Notes under the pieces: generated by a model
Databases searched by the model: none
What the model saw: only the letters and a program-made list of their open reading frames with translations
What the model was told of the DNA's origin: nothing
NCBI RefSeq assembly: GCF_001552075.1
Contig: NZ_BCQM01000005.1
Coordinates: 124,001 to 188,000, forward strand
DNA from: Arthrobacter luteolus NBRC 107841
GTDB taxonomy: Bacteria; Actinomycetota; Actinomycetes; Actinomycetales; Micrococcaceae
Reading direction: 5' to 3'
DNA length: 64,000 nt
In this document: piece after piece, positions 37,213-45,441 of the stretch
Numbering within the stretch: the first letter of the stretch is position 1
How the letters are laid out: every line of letters begins with the position of its first letter
Position numbers and translations under genes: made by a program

Positions 37213-38211
37213 TTAGACCGCGGACCAGCCGCCGTCGGAAGGCAGGATCGCGCCGTTGATGTTCACGGCATCGTCGCTGAGCAGGAAGGTGATCGACGCC
37301 GCGAGTTCCTCGGCGGAAGCGATGCTCGGGATGTTTACCCGGGCAGGGCCGAGGCGGGCTTCACCGTACTCGGAGGTCTTTCCCTGCATCGGAATGCCGG
37401 TCGCAACGCCGCCGGGCGCAACAGCATTGATACGTATGCCTTCCTTGGCATACATAAACGCGGTGCTGCGGGTGATGCCCACAACGGCGTGCTTGGAGGC
37501 GGTGTAGGCCACACCCGAGGCGGAGCCGCGCAGGCCGGCCTCGGAGGTGACGTTGACGATCGAGCCGCGGCCGGCCTCCAGCATCGTCGGCAGCACGGCC
37601 CGGGTCAGGCGGACCAGGCCGTCGACATTCACTGCGAACACGCGCTGCCACATGGCATCGGAGACCTCGTGCAGCGGGCTGAAATCGTCGTTGATGCCGG
37701 CCACGTTGGCCAGGGCGTCGATGGAGCCGCCAGCAGCGGAGATGATCCGGTCAACGGCAGCCAGGTCGGTGAGGTCCGCGGCGACGGGAACAACTGCTTC
37801 TCCCAGTTCGCCGGCGAGTTCCTTGATGCGGTCTTCGGCAATATCCACCGCGATCACGCGGCCGCCTTCCCGGACGATGCGGGCGGCAGTGGCACGCCCG
37901 ATGCCGGAGCCGGCGCCGGTCACGATGACGGTGCGCCCTTCGAAACGGCCTTCGACGGTGGGCAGGACGGTTTCTTCGAGCTCCGGCATCACTCCACCGT
38001 TGGCCTGCCGAACCAGTTCATCCACCGCGGCCTGCGGCATCTGTCCCTGGCTGAGATCCACGAGCTGCTGGAGCTTCAGGCTCCGGGCGGGGCCAAGTGA
38101 GGCTTCGTCGCTGCCGCTCTGTGCAAGGAAACCGCGCAGGATGGGACCGCCCTCGGGGTGGGTAAGCCACTCATCTATGGTGTTCTGTGCTGTCAGGGGA
38201 TTGTTTGCCAC
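37213..38211 (-). CDS. SDR oxidoreductase with N-terminal extension
   Basis: 332 residues. The Rossmann glycine motif TGAGSGIG is at 98-105 instead of near 10-17; the catalytic YTASK comes later, and the C-terminal ILPSDGGWSA is normal. The first about 88 residues (DEWLTHPEGGPILRGFLA, SLKLQQLVDLSQGQMP) are a separate helical segment that I cannot assign. GTG at 38211 is chosen because AAAGGA lies 9 nt upstream. A 26-bp perfect palindrome is in the promoter. Divergent from a LacI regulator. Confidence 0.88.
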   Translation of the reverse strand: MANNPLTAQNTIDEWLTHPEGGPILRGFLAQSGSDEASLGPARSLKLQQLVDLSQGQMPQAAVDELVRQANGGVMPELEETVLPTVEGRFEGRTVIVTGAGSGIGRATAARIVREGGRVIAVDIAEDRIKELAGELGEAVVPVAADLTDLAAVDRIISAAGGSIDALANVAGINDDFSPLHEVSDAMWQRVFAVNVDGLVRLTRAVLPTMLEAGRGSIVNVTSEAGLRGSASGVAYTASKHAVVGITRSTAFMYAKEGIRINAVAPGGVATGIPMQGKTSEYGEARLGPARVNIPSIASAEELAASITFLLSDDAVNINGAILPSDGGWSAV

Positions 38212-38263
38212 CGGGAACGTTCCTTTCACGAAGGGCAGCCGTGGATGCGCGGCCGTCTGATTA

Positions 38264-38289
38264 ACGTTACTTACACGTGTAAGTAACGT
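38264..38289. promoter_or_regulatory. 26-bp perfect palindrome, operator
   Basis: Half-site ACGTTACTTACAC followed exactly by its reverse complement. It lies 53 bases before the SDR start and 82 before the LacI start. Length and CG centre fit a TetR- or LacI-type operator; which protein binds it is not shown. Confidence 0.85.
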
Positions 38290-38371
38290 GTGTCTAAAGT
38301 GTATCGTCAGGAGGGTAAAAGAGCACGGCCGGGCAGGTCCAAGAGAAGCCCAGTGCAGATAAGGGAATCCA

Positions 38372-39391
38372 TTGCACCGCAAGGTCACATCGCACGACGT
38401 CGCACGAGCCGCGGGGGTCTCAAGGGCCACCGTCAGCTACGTGCTGAACGGCCGCTCAGCCCAGAGCATTTCGCCAGCCACACGGCAGCGGGTGCTGTCA
38501 GCGGCGCAGGACCTGGGATATACCCCCTCCGCAGCCGCCCGCACCCTTCGCCGCGGACGCAGCGACCTGGTGCTCATGCTCCTGCCGCCGGAGCCCCTGG
38601 GCCGGGCACTGGCAATGGTCCTCGACGCCGCCAGCGACTGGGTGGAACGGCAGGGGCTGCGTCTGATCGCGCACCGGCTGCCCGCCCAAGGAGGTGCCGT
38701 GGACCTGGTGCGTTCACTGGCGCCGGCCGCGCTGATCCTCACCACCCCGCTCGGTGACACCGAGCTGAAAGCCCTGCGGGCCACCGGAATTCCGGTCGCA
38801 ACGATGCAGGGCCAGCTGGCGGATCCGAATGCCCCTGACCTCGGGATCGGCGGTCTGCAGATCACGCATCTGGCAGCCGCCGGGCATCGGCGGATCGGGG
38901 TGGCCGTGCCGGAGGATCCCAGTTACGGATGGCGGGTTGAGGTCAGGCTGGCGGCCATCCGGGAGGCGTGCGGCCGGCTCGGTCTTCCACACCCCGCGGT
39001 TGAGCCGATGAGCCTTTCCCCGGAGAGTGCGGCGCCAATCATCGAGCGCTGGCGGCAAGGGCCGGATCCGGTGACTGCTGCCTGCGGCTTCGACGACGAA
39101 TATGCTTTCGCCCTGCTGGCGGGCCTGGCAGTGCACGGCCTGTCCGCTCCCGCGGACCTGGCCGTCATCGGAGCCGAGGACATCCCGCTGGCAGGCCTGG
39201 CTGTCCCGCCGCTCACCACGGTGCGCGTGGATGCCCGGCGGCTGGGGGAGCGCTTCGCTCAGCTCGCAACAGCCCCCCTGGCGGGAGGCGCGGCCAGCCA
39301 GGCAGAGGAAGCGCAGCCTCCGGCCGGACAAACCGCGGCCGCAGACCAGCTGCTGCCTCCAGCGACTCTCGTCAGACGCGGCTCCGCCTAG
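38372..39391 (+). CDS. LacI family regulator
   Basis: 339 residues. N-terminal LacI HTH (TSHDVARAAGVSRATVSYVL, NGRSAQSISPATRQRV) with hinge helix, then a periplasmic-binding-type ligand domain (DLVLMLLPPEPL, GHRRIGVAVPEDPSYGWR). Ends in an Ala/Gln/Pro-rich tail. Start TTG at 38372 with AAGGGA 6 nt upstream. Divergent from the SDR, with the 26-bp palindrome between them, so it may control that gene and itself. Confidence 0.9.
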   Translation: MHRKVTSHDVARAAGVSRATVSYVLNGRSAQSISPATRQRVLSAAQDLGYTPSAAARTLRRGRSDLVLMLLPPEPLGRALAMVLDAASDWVERQGLRLIAHRLPAQGGAVDLVRSLAPAALILTTPLGDTELKALRATGIPVATMQGQLADPNAPDLGIGGLQITHLAAAGHRRIGVAVPEDPSYGWRVEVRLAAIREACGRLGLPHPAVEPMSLSPESAAPIIERWRQGPDPVTAACGFDDEYAFALLAGLAVHGLSAPADLAVIGAEDIPLAGLAVPPLTTVRVDARRLGERFAQLATAPLAGGAASQAEEAQPPAGQTAAADQLLPPATLVRRGSA

Positions 39392-39436
39392 GATCCTCCC
39401 GGGACAGCGCCTCACACCGCCGCAGAATCCCGAAAG

Positions 39437-40540
39437 TCAGTTCTCCCGCGCCCGGTAGAGCTGCATCTGCCGGTACCGCCTGCCCAGCGACTCGCGCCGC
39501 GGTTTGACCGGGGCGTCCTCCGGTTCGGCGGTGAGGTCGATGTGCGCCTTGCCGAACCGCCAGAGCAGAAGGTCATCCAGCAGGCGGTCCGGTCCTGGGG
39601 AGTAGCGGTGGTCCAGCGCTTCGCGGACCTGGGTGATGGCGTCGGCCTGCAGCAGGCCGGCCAGGTCCATGGTGGTCTTCAGCCCGTGGGCGGCCAGCAG
39701 TTCGGCAGCCCAGCCCCAATCGTCACCGGCTTTGCGGTTGACGTGGGGCAGGAGAGTCATCCAGACGTCGCGGATCCGGTTAGGCGTCAGGGGCGCACTG
39801 CCTTCGCCCTCCTCGTCCCAGAAACCGGTGACCGTTTCATACCGCTCGTGAAGTTCGGCGAACTCGTTCTCCACCGTTTCCAGCATGGCGGCCGTGGCGA
39901 TGAACTGCCGGTCAAAGTAGGGGCTCCAGGCCCGCGGATCCCCGGCCTTGAACCGGATGTCATGTTCGATTTCAGACCACGCGTGCGCCAGCACGGTGCG
40001 GATCTGCACTTCGAAGAGATAACTGCCGTTGGGCTTCTGTGTGGGTTCCAGCAGCCGGTGGAACTCCCGCACTGTCTCATTCTGGATGGTGCGCAGGATC
40101 AGGTGCCGGCTGGAATAGCCGTAGGTCCCGGATTCGATCGAACCGATGTCCTTCTCCCGGTCCCCCCGGCAGTCGAACTCGGCACGCTGCCGCTTGATCA
40201 GGTTCGCAGCCTCATCGACCTCGTGCGGCAGGGTCATGATGATGCGGACACCCACCAGGTCCGTCAGGTTCCGCAGCGGATCAGGGAAGAGCAGGGTCGG
40301 AACTTCGGTGGGGTCTTCGGCAGGAAGGGTCCGGGACGCCTTATCCCGGAAGGACTCCACGGTTTTGGTCCGGGAAGCAATGAACAGCGGCTTGACCGGG
40401 CTGTCCGTGAAGACGGCCCGCAGGCTGGCTTCCATCTCCGCCGTCACGGATTCCAGTGCCGGGCGGACCCGGGCGTACTCATCCGTACTGGCCTGGACTA
40501 TCGGCCGCAGCCGGTCATCCAGGGTGTCCCACGCGCTCAC
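39437..40540 (-). CDS. RelA/SpoT-type (p)ppGpp synthetase, no HD domain
   Basis: 367 residues. The central synthetase domain (about 55-210) carries the family motifs SRTKTVESFRDKA, DLVGVRIIM, YGYSSRHLIL and EVQIRTVLAHAWSEIEHDI, with substrate-binding residues intact. There is no hydrolase (HD) domain before it and no TGS/ACT after it. Instead about 130 residues follow, ending in a basic helix (RRESLGRRYRQMQLYRARE), for which I have no family. Small synthetases can be housekeeping alarmone sources or toxic (toxSAS/CapRel-like); no antitoxin-like gene overlaps it. GTG start, AAAGGA 5 nt upstream. Confidence 0.88.
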   Translation of the reverse strand: MSAWDTLDDRLRPIVQASTDEYARVRPALESVTAEMEASLRAVFTDSPVKPLFIASRTKTVESFRDKASRTLPAEDPTEVPTLLFPDPLRNLTDLVGVRIIMTLPHEVDEAANLIKRQRAEFDCRGDREKDIGSIESGTYGYSSRHLILRTIQNETVREFHRLLEPTQKPNGSYLFEVQIRTVLAHAWSEIEHDIRFKAGDPRAWSPYFDRQFIATAAMLETVENEFAELHERYETVTGFWDEEGEGSAPLTPNRIRDVWMTLLPHVNRKAGDDWGWAAELLAAHGLKTTMDLAGLLQADAITQVREALDHRYSPGPDRLLDDLLLWRFGKAHIDLTAEPEDAPVKPRRESLGRRYRQMQLYRAREN

Positions 40541-40745
40541 GATTATCCTTTCGCCGTTTCTGCCAGCCTAGGCCACGCCGGTGACGGAGCAGTGCTGGCC
40601 CCGCCCTGTGCGGATAGGCTCCTCTCCAGATTAGGACGACGGCGGCCCGGGCGGCGCGCCTGCCCGGCACCCGCTGCAGGGGCCGGGCGAGGCGGAGACA
40701 CGGGTGGGGCCGGCAGCGGAACAGGCGCCACGGACAGGGGACAGC

Positions 40746-41537
40746 ATGCCGGAACGGTTTGACTACGGGGATCACCCCGATCAGTTCGGGGAGCTGACCC
40801 TGCCGGCCGGGCGGCCCCTCCGGGGAACCGTGGTGATCATCCACGGCGGTTACTGGCGCTCCGGGTACACCCTGGACCTCGGCCGTCCAGCGGCAGCCGA
40901 CCTCGCCGCCCGCGGCTGGGCCGCCGTCAACCTCGAGTACCGCAGGGCAGGAAACGGCGGCGGCTGGCCGGAAACCTTCCAGGACATCGCGGCCGGGATC
41001 GAGAAGCTGGCGGACCTGCCGGCCCTCCTGGAGGCAAGCGGAGCCATTCCGGCTCCGGTCATCGCCCTGGGCCACTCCGCCGGCGGCCACCTCGCGGTCT
41101 GGGCGGCCGGTACCCGCAGCACAGGGGATCACAGCGCAGGAGGCAGCAGTGCGGGCATCCGGGTGCCCCTGGCCGCAGTCGTCAGTCAATCCGGGCTGCT
41201 GGACCTGCGCCGGGCCCAGGACCTGGGGTTGAGCTCCGGCGCGGTCAGCAGCTTCCTCGGTGCCGCCCCGGAGGAGGATCCGGAGCGTTACCGGCTGGCC
41301 GATCCCAAGCTGCAGGTCCCGGCGGGCGCCCCGGTTTTCGTCCTGCACGGTGACCGGGACACGACGGTGCCGCTGGAACTGTCAGAGTCCTACGCCGCGG
41401 CGGCGGTGGCCGCGGGCGGATCCGCGGAACTGCGCCTGGTTCCCGGCGACCACTACGCCATGATCACCCCCGGGACACCGGCGTGGAACGGCGTGCTCCA
41501 GGGGCTCGCCGACGCCGCCAAAGCCGCAGCCGGGTAG
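40746..41537 (+). CDS. alpha/beta hydrolase (kynurenine formamidase-like)
   Basis: 263 residues. Oxyanion motif HGGYWRSGY, nucleophile ALGHSAGGHLA, acid HGDRDTTVP and C-terminal His (PGDHYAM) form a complete triad. HGGxW is the pattern of arylformamidase-like enzymes, so an N-formylkynurenine or related amide/ester is a possible substrate. ATG at 40746 is chosen over one at 40704 because AGGGGA sits directly upstream. Confidence 0.85.
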   Translation: MPERFDYGDHPDQFGELTLPAGRPLRGTVVIIHGGYWRSGYTLDLGRPAAADLAARGWAAVNLEYRRAGNGGGWPETFQDIAAGIEKLADLPALLEASGAIPAPVIALGHSAGGHLAVWAAGTRSTGDHSAGGSSAGIRVPLAAVVSQSGLLDLRRAQDLGLSSGAVSSFLGAAPEEDPERYRLADPKLQVPAGAPVFVLHGDRDTTVPLELSESYAAAAVAAGGSAELRLVPGDHYAMITPGTPAWNGVLQGLADAAKAAAG

Positions 41538-41569
41538 CGCCGCCCCCGTTCGGTCGGTAGGTTGAGGGC

Positions 41570-42484
41570 GTGCTCACAGTCATCGGCGAAGCCCTGGTCG
41601 ACGAAGTCCTCAGCGATACCGCGCCCCGCAGATCCCATCCCGGCGGCAGCCCCATGAATGTTGCCGTGGGCGTGGCGCGGCTGGGACGCCCGGTCCAGTT
41701 CGTGGGCAGGTTCGGCCGGGACGCCTATGGGCTGCTGATCGCGGAGCACCTCAAGGCGAACTCCGTCCTGAACGCGTTTCCCGCCGATGACCGGCCGACC
41801 AGCGTCGCAACCGCCACCCTTGATCCGGCCGGTGGCGCGCGGTACACCTTCGACCTGGAGTGGGCGCTTCCCGGACTGGCCGACGCACTGCCCCGGCTGC
41901 TGGAGGGCACCACGCTGCTGCACACCGGATCCATCGCCACTATGCTCTCCCCCGGCTCCGATGAGGTCCTGACCGCCGTCGGGCGGGCGCATCCCCAGGC
42001 CACCATCACCTATGATCCGAACTGCCGCCCCACGATCATCACCGACGCGTCCTACGCACGGGACCAGGCGGAGAAGTTTGTCCGCCTGGCCGACGTCGTC
42101 AAAGCCTCCGATGAAGACCTCGCCTGGCTCTACCCGGACGAGCCGGTGGAGTCCTCGGCGCGGCGGTGGCTGGGGATGGGCCCGGGAATCGTTGTTGTGA
42201 CCCGCGGATCCCGGGGTCCCTGGGCCGTCGCTGCCGCCGGGGTGTGCGAGGTTCCCGCCGTCACCGTGAGCGTCGCTGACACCGTAGGCGCGGGGGATTC
42301 CTTTATGGCGGCGCTGCTGGCCGGGCTGATGGACCGGGACTTCGACGGCGCGGCGCGCCGGCCGGAACTGCGGAAGATCGGCGTCGCGGACCTCGAAGCA
42401 ATCCTTACCTACGCCGCCCGGGCCGCTGCCATCACCGTCTCGCGCCCGGGGGCCGACCCGCCCTACCGTTCCGAACTGCTTTAG
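41570..42484 (+). CDS. PfkB family carbohydrate kinase (fructokinase-like)
   Basis: 304 residues. VIGEALVDEV and GGSPMNVAVGVARLG are the first PfkB signature; DTVGAGDSFMAALL near 240 is the second, with catalytic Asp. Phosphorylates a free sugar, most likely fructose or a similar hexose. GTG start with TAGGTT 6 nt before, suggesting leaderless mRNA. Confidence 0.93.
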   Translation: MLTVIGEALVDEVLSDTAPRRSHPGGSPMNVAVGVARLGRPVQFVGRFGRDAYGLLIAEHLKANSVLNAFPADDRPTSVATATLDPAGGARYTFDLEWALPGLADALPRLLEGTTLLHTGSIATMLSPGSDEVLTAVGRAHPQATITYDPNCRPTIITDASYARDQAEKFVRLADVVKASDEDLAWLYPDEPVESSARRWLGMGPGIVVVTRGSRGPWAVAAAGVCEVPAVTVSVADTVGAGDSFMAALLAGLMDRDFDGAARRPELRKIGVADLEAILTYAARAAAITVSRPGADPPYRSELL

Positions 42485-42571
42485 CGAATCGGCGGTCCGG
42501 CCGGGACGCCAGCGCGCCCGACGCATAACCACGCCGGCCGGGCTAGTCTGGAAGCCGACGGAAGGGCGGGC

Positions 42572-43375
42572 ATGCGGCTGGTGGCAAGTGACCTGGACGG
42601 GACCATTGTGGGACCGGACAACAGGATCAGTGACCGGACGGTCAACGCGTTCCAGAAATGCGTGGACGCCGGAGTCGAAGTCGTTTTCGTCACGGGCCGT
42701 CCGCCGCGCTGGCTTAATCCGCTGCGGGAACAGATGGGCCATACCGGCACCGTCATCTGCTCCAACGGAGCCATCCTCTACGACCTGGAAGCTGGCGAAA
42801 TCACCTGGTCCCGTTCGCTGGAACTGGACGGAATGTTCGAGGCCGCGGGCATCATCCGCAGCCTGTATCCCGCTGTCCGCTTCGCCGCGGAGACGGTGGA
42901 GGGGTTCCATCTGGAGCCCGGGTTCCTGGAATCCACGGGCGCTGACCTGCTGGGTGAAGTGACCCCGGCGCCGCTGAGAACCTCCCTGGGTGCCGATGCG
43001 CGCGTGGTGAAGTTCCTGGCCCGGGTGGACGACGTCCACCCGGATGAGTTCCTGGGGGCCGTCCAGCCGGCGGTCGCCCACCTGGTTTCCACCACTCACT
43101 CGGCACCGTCGGTTCCGCTGCTGGAGATGTCCGCGTCCGGGCTGGACAAGGTGGTGACCCTCGCCGAATACGCCGGGTCGCTGGGAATCAAGCCCGCCGA
43201 TGTGGTGGCCTTCGGCGATATGCCTAATGATCTGCGGATGCTGGGCTGGGCGGGCCGCGGTTATGCCATGGCCTCCGGACACCCGCAGGTGCGGGCCGCA
43301 GCGTCCGCCATCGCGCCGCCCTTTGCCGAAGACGGTGTGGCACAGGTCCTGGAGGATCTTCTCCGGGAGCTCTAG
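42572..43375 (+). CDS. HAD superfamily phosphatase (Cof type)
   Basis: 267 residues. Motif I LVASDLDGTIV (catalytic DxD), motif II VFVTGRPP, motif III Lys in LDKVVTLAEYAGSL, motif IV AFGDMPNDLRML. Cap domain of the C2 (Cof) type. Dephosphorylates sugar phosphates or similar; substrate unknown. GGAAGG upstream. Its stop overlaps that of the convergent PAP2 gene (shared CTAG). Confidence 0.93.
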   Translation: MRLVASDLDGTIVGPDNRISDRTVNAFQKCVDAGVEVVFVTGRPPRWLNPLREQMGHTGTVICSNGAILYDLEAGEITWSRSLELDGMFEAAGIIRSLYPAVRFAAETVEGFHLEPGFLESTGADLLGEVTPAPLRTSLGADARVVKFLARVDDVHPDEFLGAVQPAVAHLVSTTHSAPSVPLLEMSASGLDKVVTLAEYAGSLGIKPADVVAFGDMPNDLRMLGWAGRGYAMASGHPQVRAAASAIAPPFAEDGVAQVLEDLLREL

Positions 43376-44139
43376 GTTCTGTCCCCTTTATCCGCCGGCG
43401 GCGCCGCTGCGGATCCTGCACCTCCGGCGTTCCGCCGGTGCAGCACCTGGTGGACGGTGATAATGATGGCCAGCCACGCCAGCCCCAGGGTCCACGCAAC
43501 CAGCACGTCCGTGAGCCAGTGATGGCCCAGGTAGACCCGGCTCAAACCCACCGCCGCAATAAACAGTGAGGTGCCGGTAATCACCGCGGTCCTCGCCCGG
43601 GGTGAGGGAAGATACAGGACCAGAAGGTAGGCCAGGGTCCCGATGACTGCCAGGGTGTTCAGGGAATGGCCGCTCGGAAACGACGCAGAGTATTCGTAGG
43701 GCGGGACGGCGTCTTCCAGGGATGGCCGGTGCCGGCCCACAATCGACTTTCCCACCACGGTGATCAGCAGGGACCCGGCGGCGGCCGTGGCCACCAGGAC
43801 CAGGGGCGTCCAGGTGCGTTTCCACCAGCACAGCGCCAGCACCGCCGCGCCGGCGATCAGCGGCAGCCCCACAGTGCCGCCCAGGTTGGTCAGCCAGGTG
43901 ACGGCGGTATCCACTGCCGGGCTGCGGGCTGCCATGGCGGCTTCCAGCACCGGCTGGTCCAGGCCGGCCACACCGTCCTCTTCCGCAACGGCCTCGTAAA
44001 CGCCTGCGGCGGCAAGGGCCAGGAGCAGCGCCGGAACCAGGCCGGCCACGAGGGTGAGCACCAGTACGGCGTGCCGGCCCAGCACTCCGGTGGCAGCCGC
44101 CAGGAGACGCTGGAGCTGGTTGCGGACGGCCTCGATCAT
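43372..44139 (-). CDS. PAP2 phosphatase, membrane protein
   Basis: 255 residues with about six helices. Complete phosphatidic-acid-phosphatase signature: KSIVGRHRP, FPSGHSLN, and SRVYLGHHWLTDVL with the catalytic His. Hydrolyses lipid phosphates to diacylglycerol or undecaprenyl phosphate outside the membrane. ATG overlaps the stop of the upstream esterase as ATGA, so it is translationally coupled. Third gene of the MprF-like operon. Confidence 0.93.
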   Translation of the reverse strand: MIEAVRNQLQRLLAAATGVLGRHAVLVLTLVAGLVPALLLALAAAGVYEAVAEEDGVAGLDQPVLEAAMAARSPAVDTAVTWLTNLGGTVGLPLIAGAAVLALCWWKRTWTPLVLVATAAAGSLLITVVGKSIVGRHRPSLEDAVPPYEYSASFPSGHSLNTLAVIGTLAYLLVLYLPSPRARTAVITGTSLFIAAVGLSRVYLGHHWLTDVLVAWTLGLAWLAIIITVHQVLHRRNAGGAGSAAAPPADKGDRT

Positions 44140-45428
44140 TGTCCAAGTATGCCAAGACGCCCGCCCAGCCAGTCGAGGTTGTTGACCAGCCCCGCCTTCC
44201 AGACCGCCCAGGAGTGCCCGCCGTCGAGTTCCTGGAACTGGACGTCCATCCCGGCGGCTTTGGCGGCGTCGTACACCTGCTGGCCCTGGGGTGCGTAAAC
44301 GGAATCGTCCCGGCCCACCACCACAATTCCCGCAGTGTCCGGGAAGCTCTGGACCTTCAGCTTGTCCAGGGCGTTTTGTGCCGTGAATGCTGCGGTGTCC
44401 CCGCCGAAATAGGTGTCCACCAGTGCGCCGCGTCCGCCGGGAACTGTTGGTTCGCTCTCTCCGGCGATGTCCAGGAACGTTGGATAAACCTCCGGGAAGT
44501 TCACCGCCAGCTGCACCGAGCAGGTCCCGCCGTAGGAGTAGCCGCCCACCGCCCACTGGCTGGCATCCGTGAGGCCCGATGCCAGGTTCGCTTTGACCCA
44601 GGCAGGAAGGTCGACAGCCAGGTAGGTCGCCGATTGGCCCGCCGCGGAGTCCAGGCACAGCGGCCAGTTGGCAGCCCCTGCTGCCGAAAGATCCGGAACG
44701 ACGACGACGGGCGCCAGTCCGTTGTGGGCCGCGGCGAAATCATCCATCACCTGCGCCAGCTGCCCCGCGGTGAACCAGTCGGAGGGAGACCCCGGCTGGC
44801 CATGGAGCAGGACCAGGACGGGAAGGTTCTCCGCCGGCGGCGAAGCCAGGTATGCCGGTGGAAGGTAGATCAGCGCAGGGTTCGAGCGGTAGCCGGACCC
44901 TGACTCCGAAATGCTTGCCGAGTAGACGCTGCCTTCCGCCGGCATCCCGGGTGGTGGCTGCCACGATGATTCAGTGGCCGGGGGCGGCACGGGATCGGGG
45001 GGTGTGCGGGTGGGCAGGGGAGCGCTTGTGCCGGGCCGTTCCAGGAGCGAGGCAATGGTGGGGTACTGGCCGTAGGCCACGTTTACGCCGGTGAACAGGG
45101 CTAGGAGGACCAGGAACGCTGCGAGCACCGGCAGGACCCGCGCCGCGAAGCCCTGGGCGGTGAGGAACCGGCGCACCGCGAGGAACTCGGCAAATATGGC
45201 CAGAAAGGCATATACGTAGAGGTAGCGCGGCAGGGAAGCGTCCCACCACAGGAAAACGAGCTCAGCGAGGACGAACAGCAGGAGGGTGAAGGCAGCTGCG
45301 GTCAGCGCAGCCAGCGGAATCACCCTGGAAAAGTGCCGCCTGCGCCCCCAGCAGAGCCAGGCCACCGAGAGCACCCCCAGCAATAGTGCGGCCACCGGAA
45401 CAACCCCGGTTGTCAGCGGGATATTCAT
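44136..45428 (-). CDS. membrane-anchored esterase (mycolyltransferase/AhyD-like fold)
   Basis: 430 residues. About four N-terminal helices (through about 120), a Pro-rich linker, then an esterase-D/Ag85-type alpha/beta hydrolase with oxyanion VLLHGQPGS, nucleophile GGYSYGGTCS, and GGHSWAVW holding the His. Faces outside. Starts 13 bases after the MprF-like gene. In Corynebacterium an esterase next to an MprF-type synthase removes alanine from alanyl-diacylglycerol; a similar role is plausible here by position. Confidence 0.87.
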   Translation of the reverse strand: MNIPLTTGVVPVAALLLGVLSVAWLCWGRRRHFSRVIPLAALTAAAFTLLLFVLAELVFLWWDASLPRYLYVYAFLAIFAEFLAVRRFLTAQGFAARVLPVLAAFLVLLALFTGVNVAYGQYPTIASLLERPGTSAPLPTRTPPDPVPPPATESSWQPPPGMPAEGSVYSASISESGSGYRSNPALIYLPPAYLASPPAENLPVLVLLHGQPGSPSDWFTAGQLAQVMDDFAAAHNGLAPVVVVPDLSAAGAANWPLCLDSAAGQSATYLAVDLPAWVKANLASGLTDASQWAVGGYSYGGTCSVQLAVNFPEVYPTFLDIAGESEPTVPGGRGALVDTYFGGDTAAFTAQNALDKLKVQSFPDTAGIVVVGRDDSVYAPQGQQVYDAAKAAGMDVQFQELDGGHSWAVWKAGLVNNLDWLGGRLGILGQ

Positions 45429-45441
45429 CGAGGCCAGCCCT

